16,178 bases of DNA from Gammaproteobacteria bacterium (GTDB lineage: Bacteria > Pseudomonadota > Gammaproteobacteria > UBA9214). Below, in pieces: positions 15,275 through 16,178 of this stretch (position 1 is the first letter of the stretch; every line of letters starts with the position of its first letter). Below the pieces are notes generated by a model, which was not told the origin of the DNA, did no database searches, and saw only the letters and a program-made list of their open reading frames with translations. The stretch is taken from positions 1-16,178 of the forward strand of contig DAOVYA010000008.1 of the NCBI GenBank assembly GCA_030635865.1, written 5' to 3'. Made by a program: the position numbers and the translations under genes.

Positions 15275-15520
15275 ATGACAGGTAGTGAACTGGAAGCATT
15301 GATCAAGGCGGGCATCCCTGATGCGGTGGTCATGATCAGGGGCGAGGGTGATCATTTCGAAGCGGAAGTGGTCAGTGCGCAGTTTCAGGGCTGTTCGCCG
15401 GTTGCCCGGCATCAGCTGGTATATGCTACGCTCGGCGACCGAATGGGTGGTGAAATTCATGCGCTGGCGTTACATGCCTACACGCCTGATGAGTGGGCGA
15501 AAAACCCCCGTATTCAGTAA
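15275..15520 (+). CDS. ibaG: BolA-family protein IbaG
   Basis: This 81-residue protein is a BolA/IbaG domain of class II KH-like fold. The diagnostic block is ARHQLVYATLGDRMGGEIHA, with the conserved His in the C-terminal part. BolA-type proteins pair with monothiol glutaredoxins to carry [2Fe-2S] clusters, and IbaG is tied to acid stress and the envelope in enterobacteria. The Shine-Dalgarno-like TAAGGT lies upstream of the ATG. It is placed between mlaB and murA as in E. coli (yrbA), and a shared transcript is likely. The protein is close to the usual length of about 85 residues. Confidence 0.93.
   Translation: MTGSELEALIKAGIPDAVVMIRGEGDHFEAEVVSAQFQGCSPVARHQLVYATLGDRMGGEIHALALHAYTPDEWAKNPRIQ

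Positions 15521-16178
<658 letters not shown>

Overview
The window is a housekeeping segment of a bacterial chromosome, most likely from a gammaproteobacterium. The inference rests on the yrb/lpt/rpoN/PTS-Ntr gene order, on the divergent mlaFEDCB-ibaG-murA block, and on the presence of HPr kinase (hprK) and mgtE next to the PTS genes, an arrangement I recall from Xanthomonas-type and related gammaproteobacteria. Base composition looks even and moderately GC-rich. I see no insertion sequence, phage gene, CRISPR array, tRNA or rRNA.

Minus strand, about 11817 down to 1, read in transcription order: yrbG (cation:proton/Na+ antiporter family), kdsD and kdsC (Kdo precursor synthesis), lptC, lptA and lptB (LPS export), rpoN (sigma-54), hpf (ribosome hibernation), ptsN (EIIA-Ntr), hprK (HPr kinase/phosphorylase), rapZ, an EIIA of the mannose type, ptsH (HPr), ptsI (Enzyme I) and the 5' part of mgtE, which runs off the left edge. 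Five junctions use 4-base ATGA or GTGA overlaps (kdsC/lptC, lptA/lptB, ptsN/hprK, hprK/rapZ, rapZ/EIIA), so much of the run looks translationally coupled.

Plus strand, about 12030 to the right edge: mlaF, mlaE, mlaD, mlaC, mlaB (phospholipid transport that maintains outer-membrane asymmetry), ibaG (BolA family) and murA (first committed step of peptidoglycan synthesis), truncated at the right edge. The two arms diverge from a roughly 210-base spacer at 11818-12029.

The genes share an envelope theme: LPS core sugar, LPS transport, phospholipid trafficking, peptidoglycan and, through RapZ in known systems, amino-sugar supply. Beside it lies a phosphotransfer relay (EI, HPr, EIIA-Man, EIIA-Ntr, HprK) with no sugar permease, so it is probably regulatory. 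I found no clearly new system. The observations most worth checking are a sigma-54-like -24/-12 element just upstream of rpoN itself, a 53-codon ORF with an internal inverted repeat that exactly bridges mlaF and mlaE, a TTG start for murA, and hairpins at two operon junctions.
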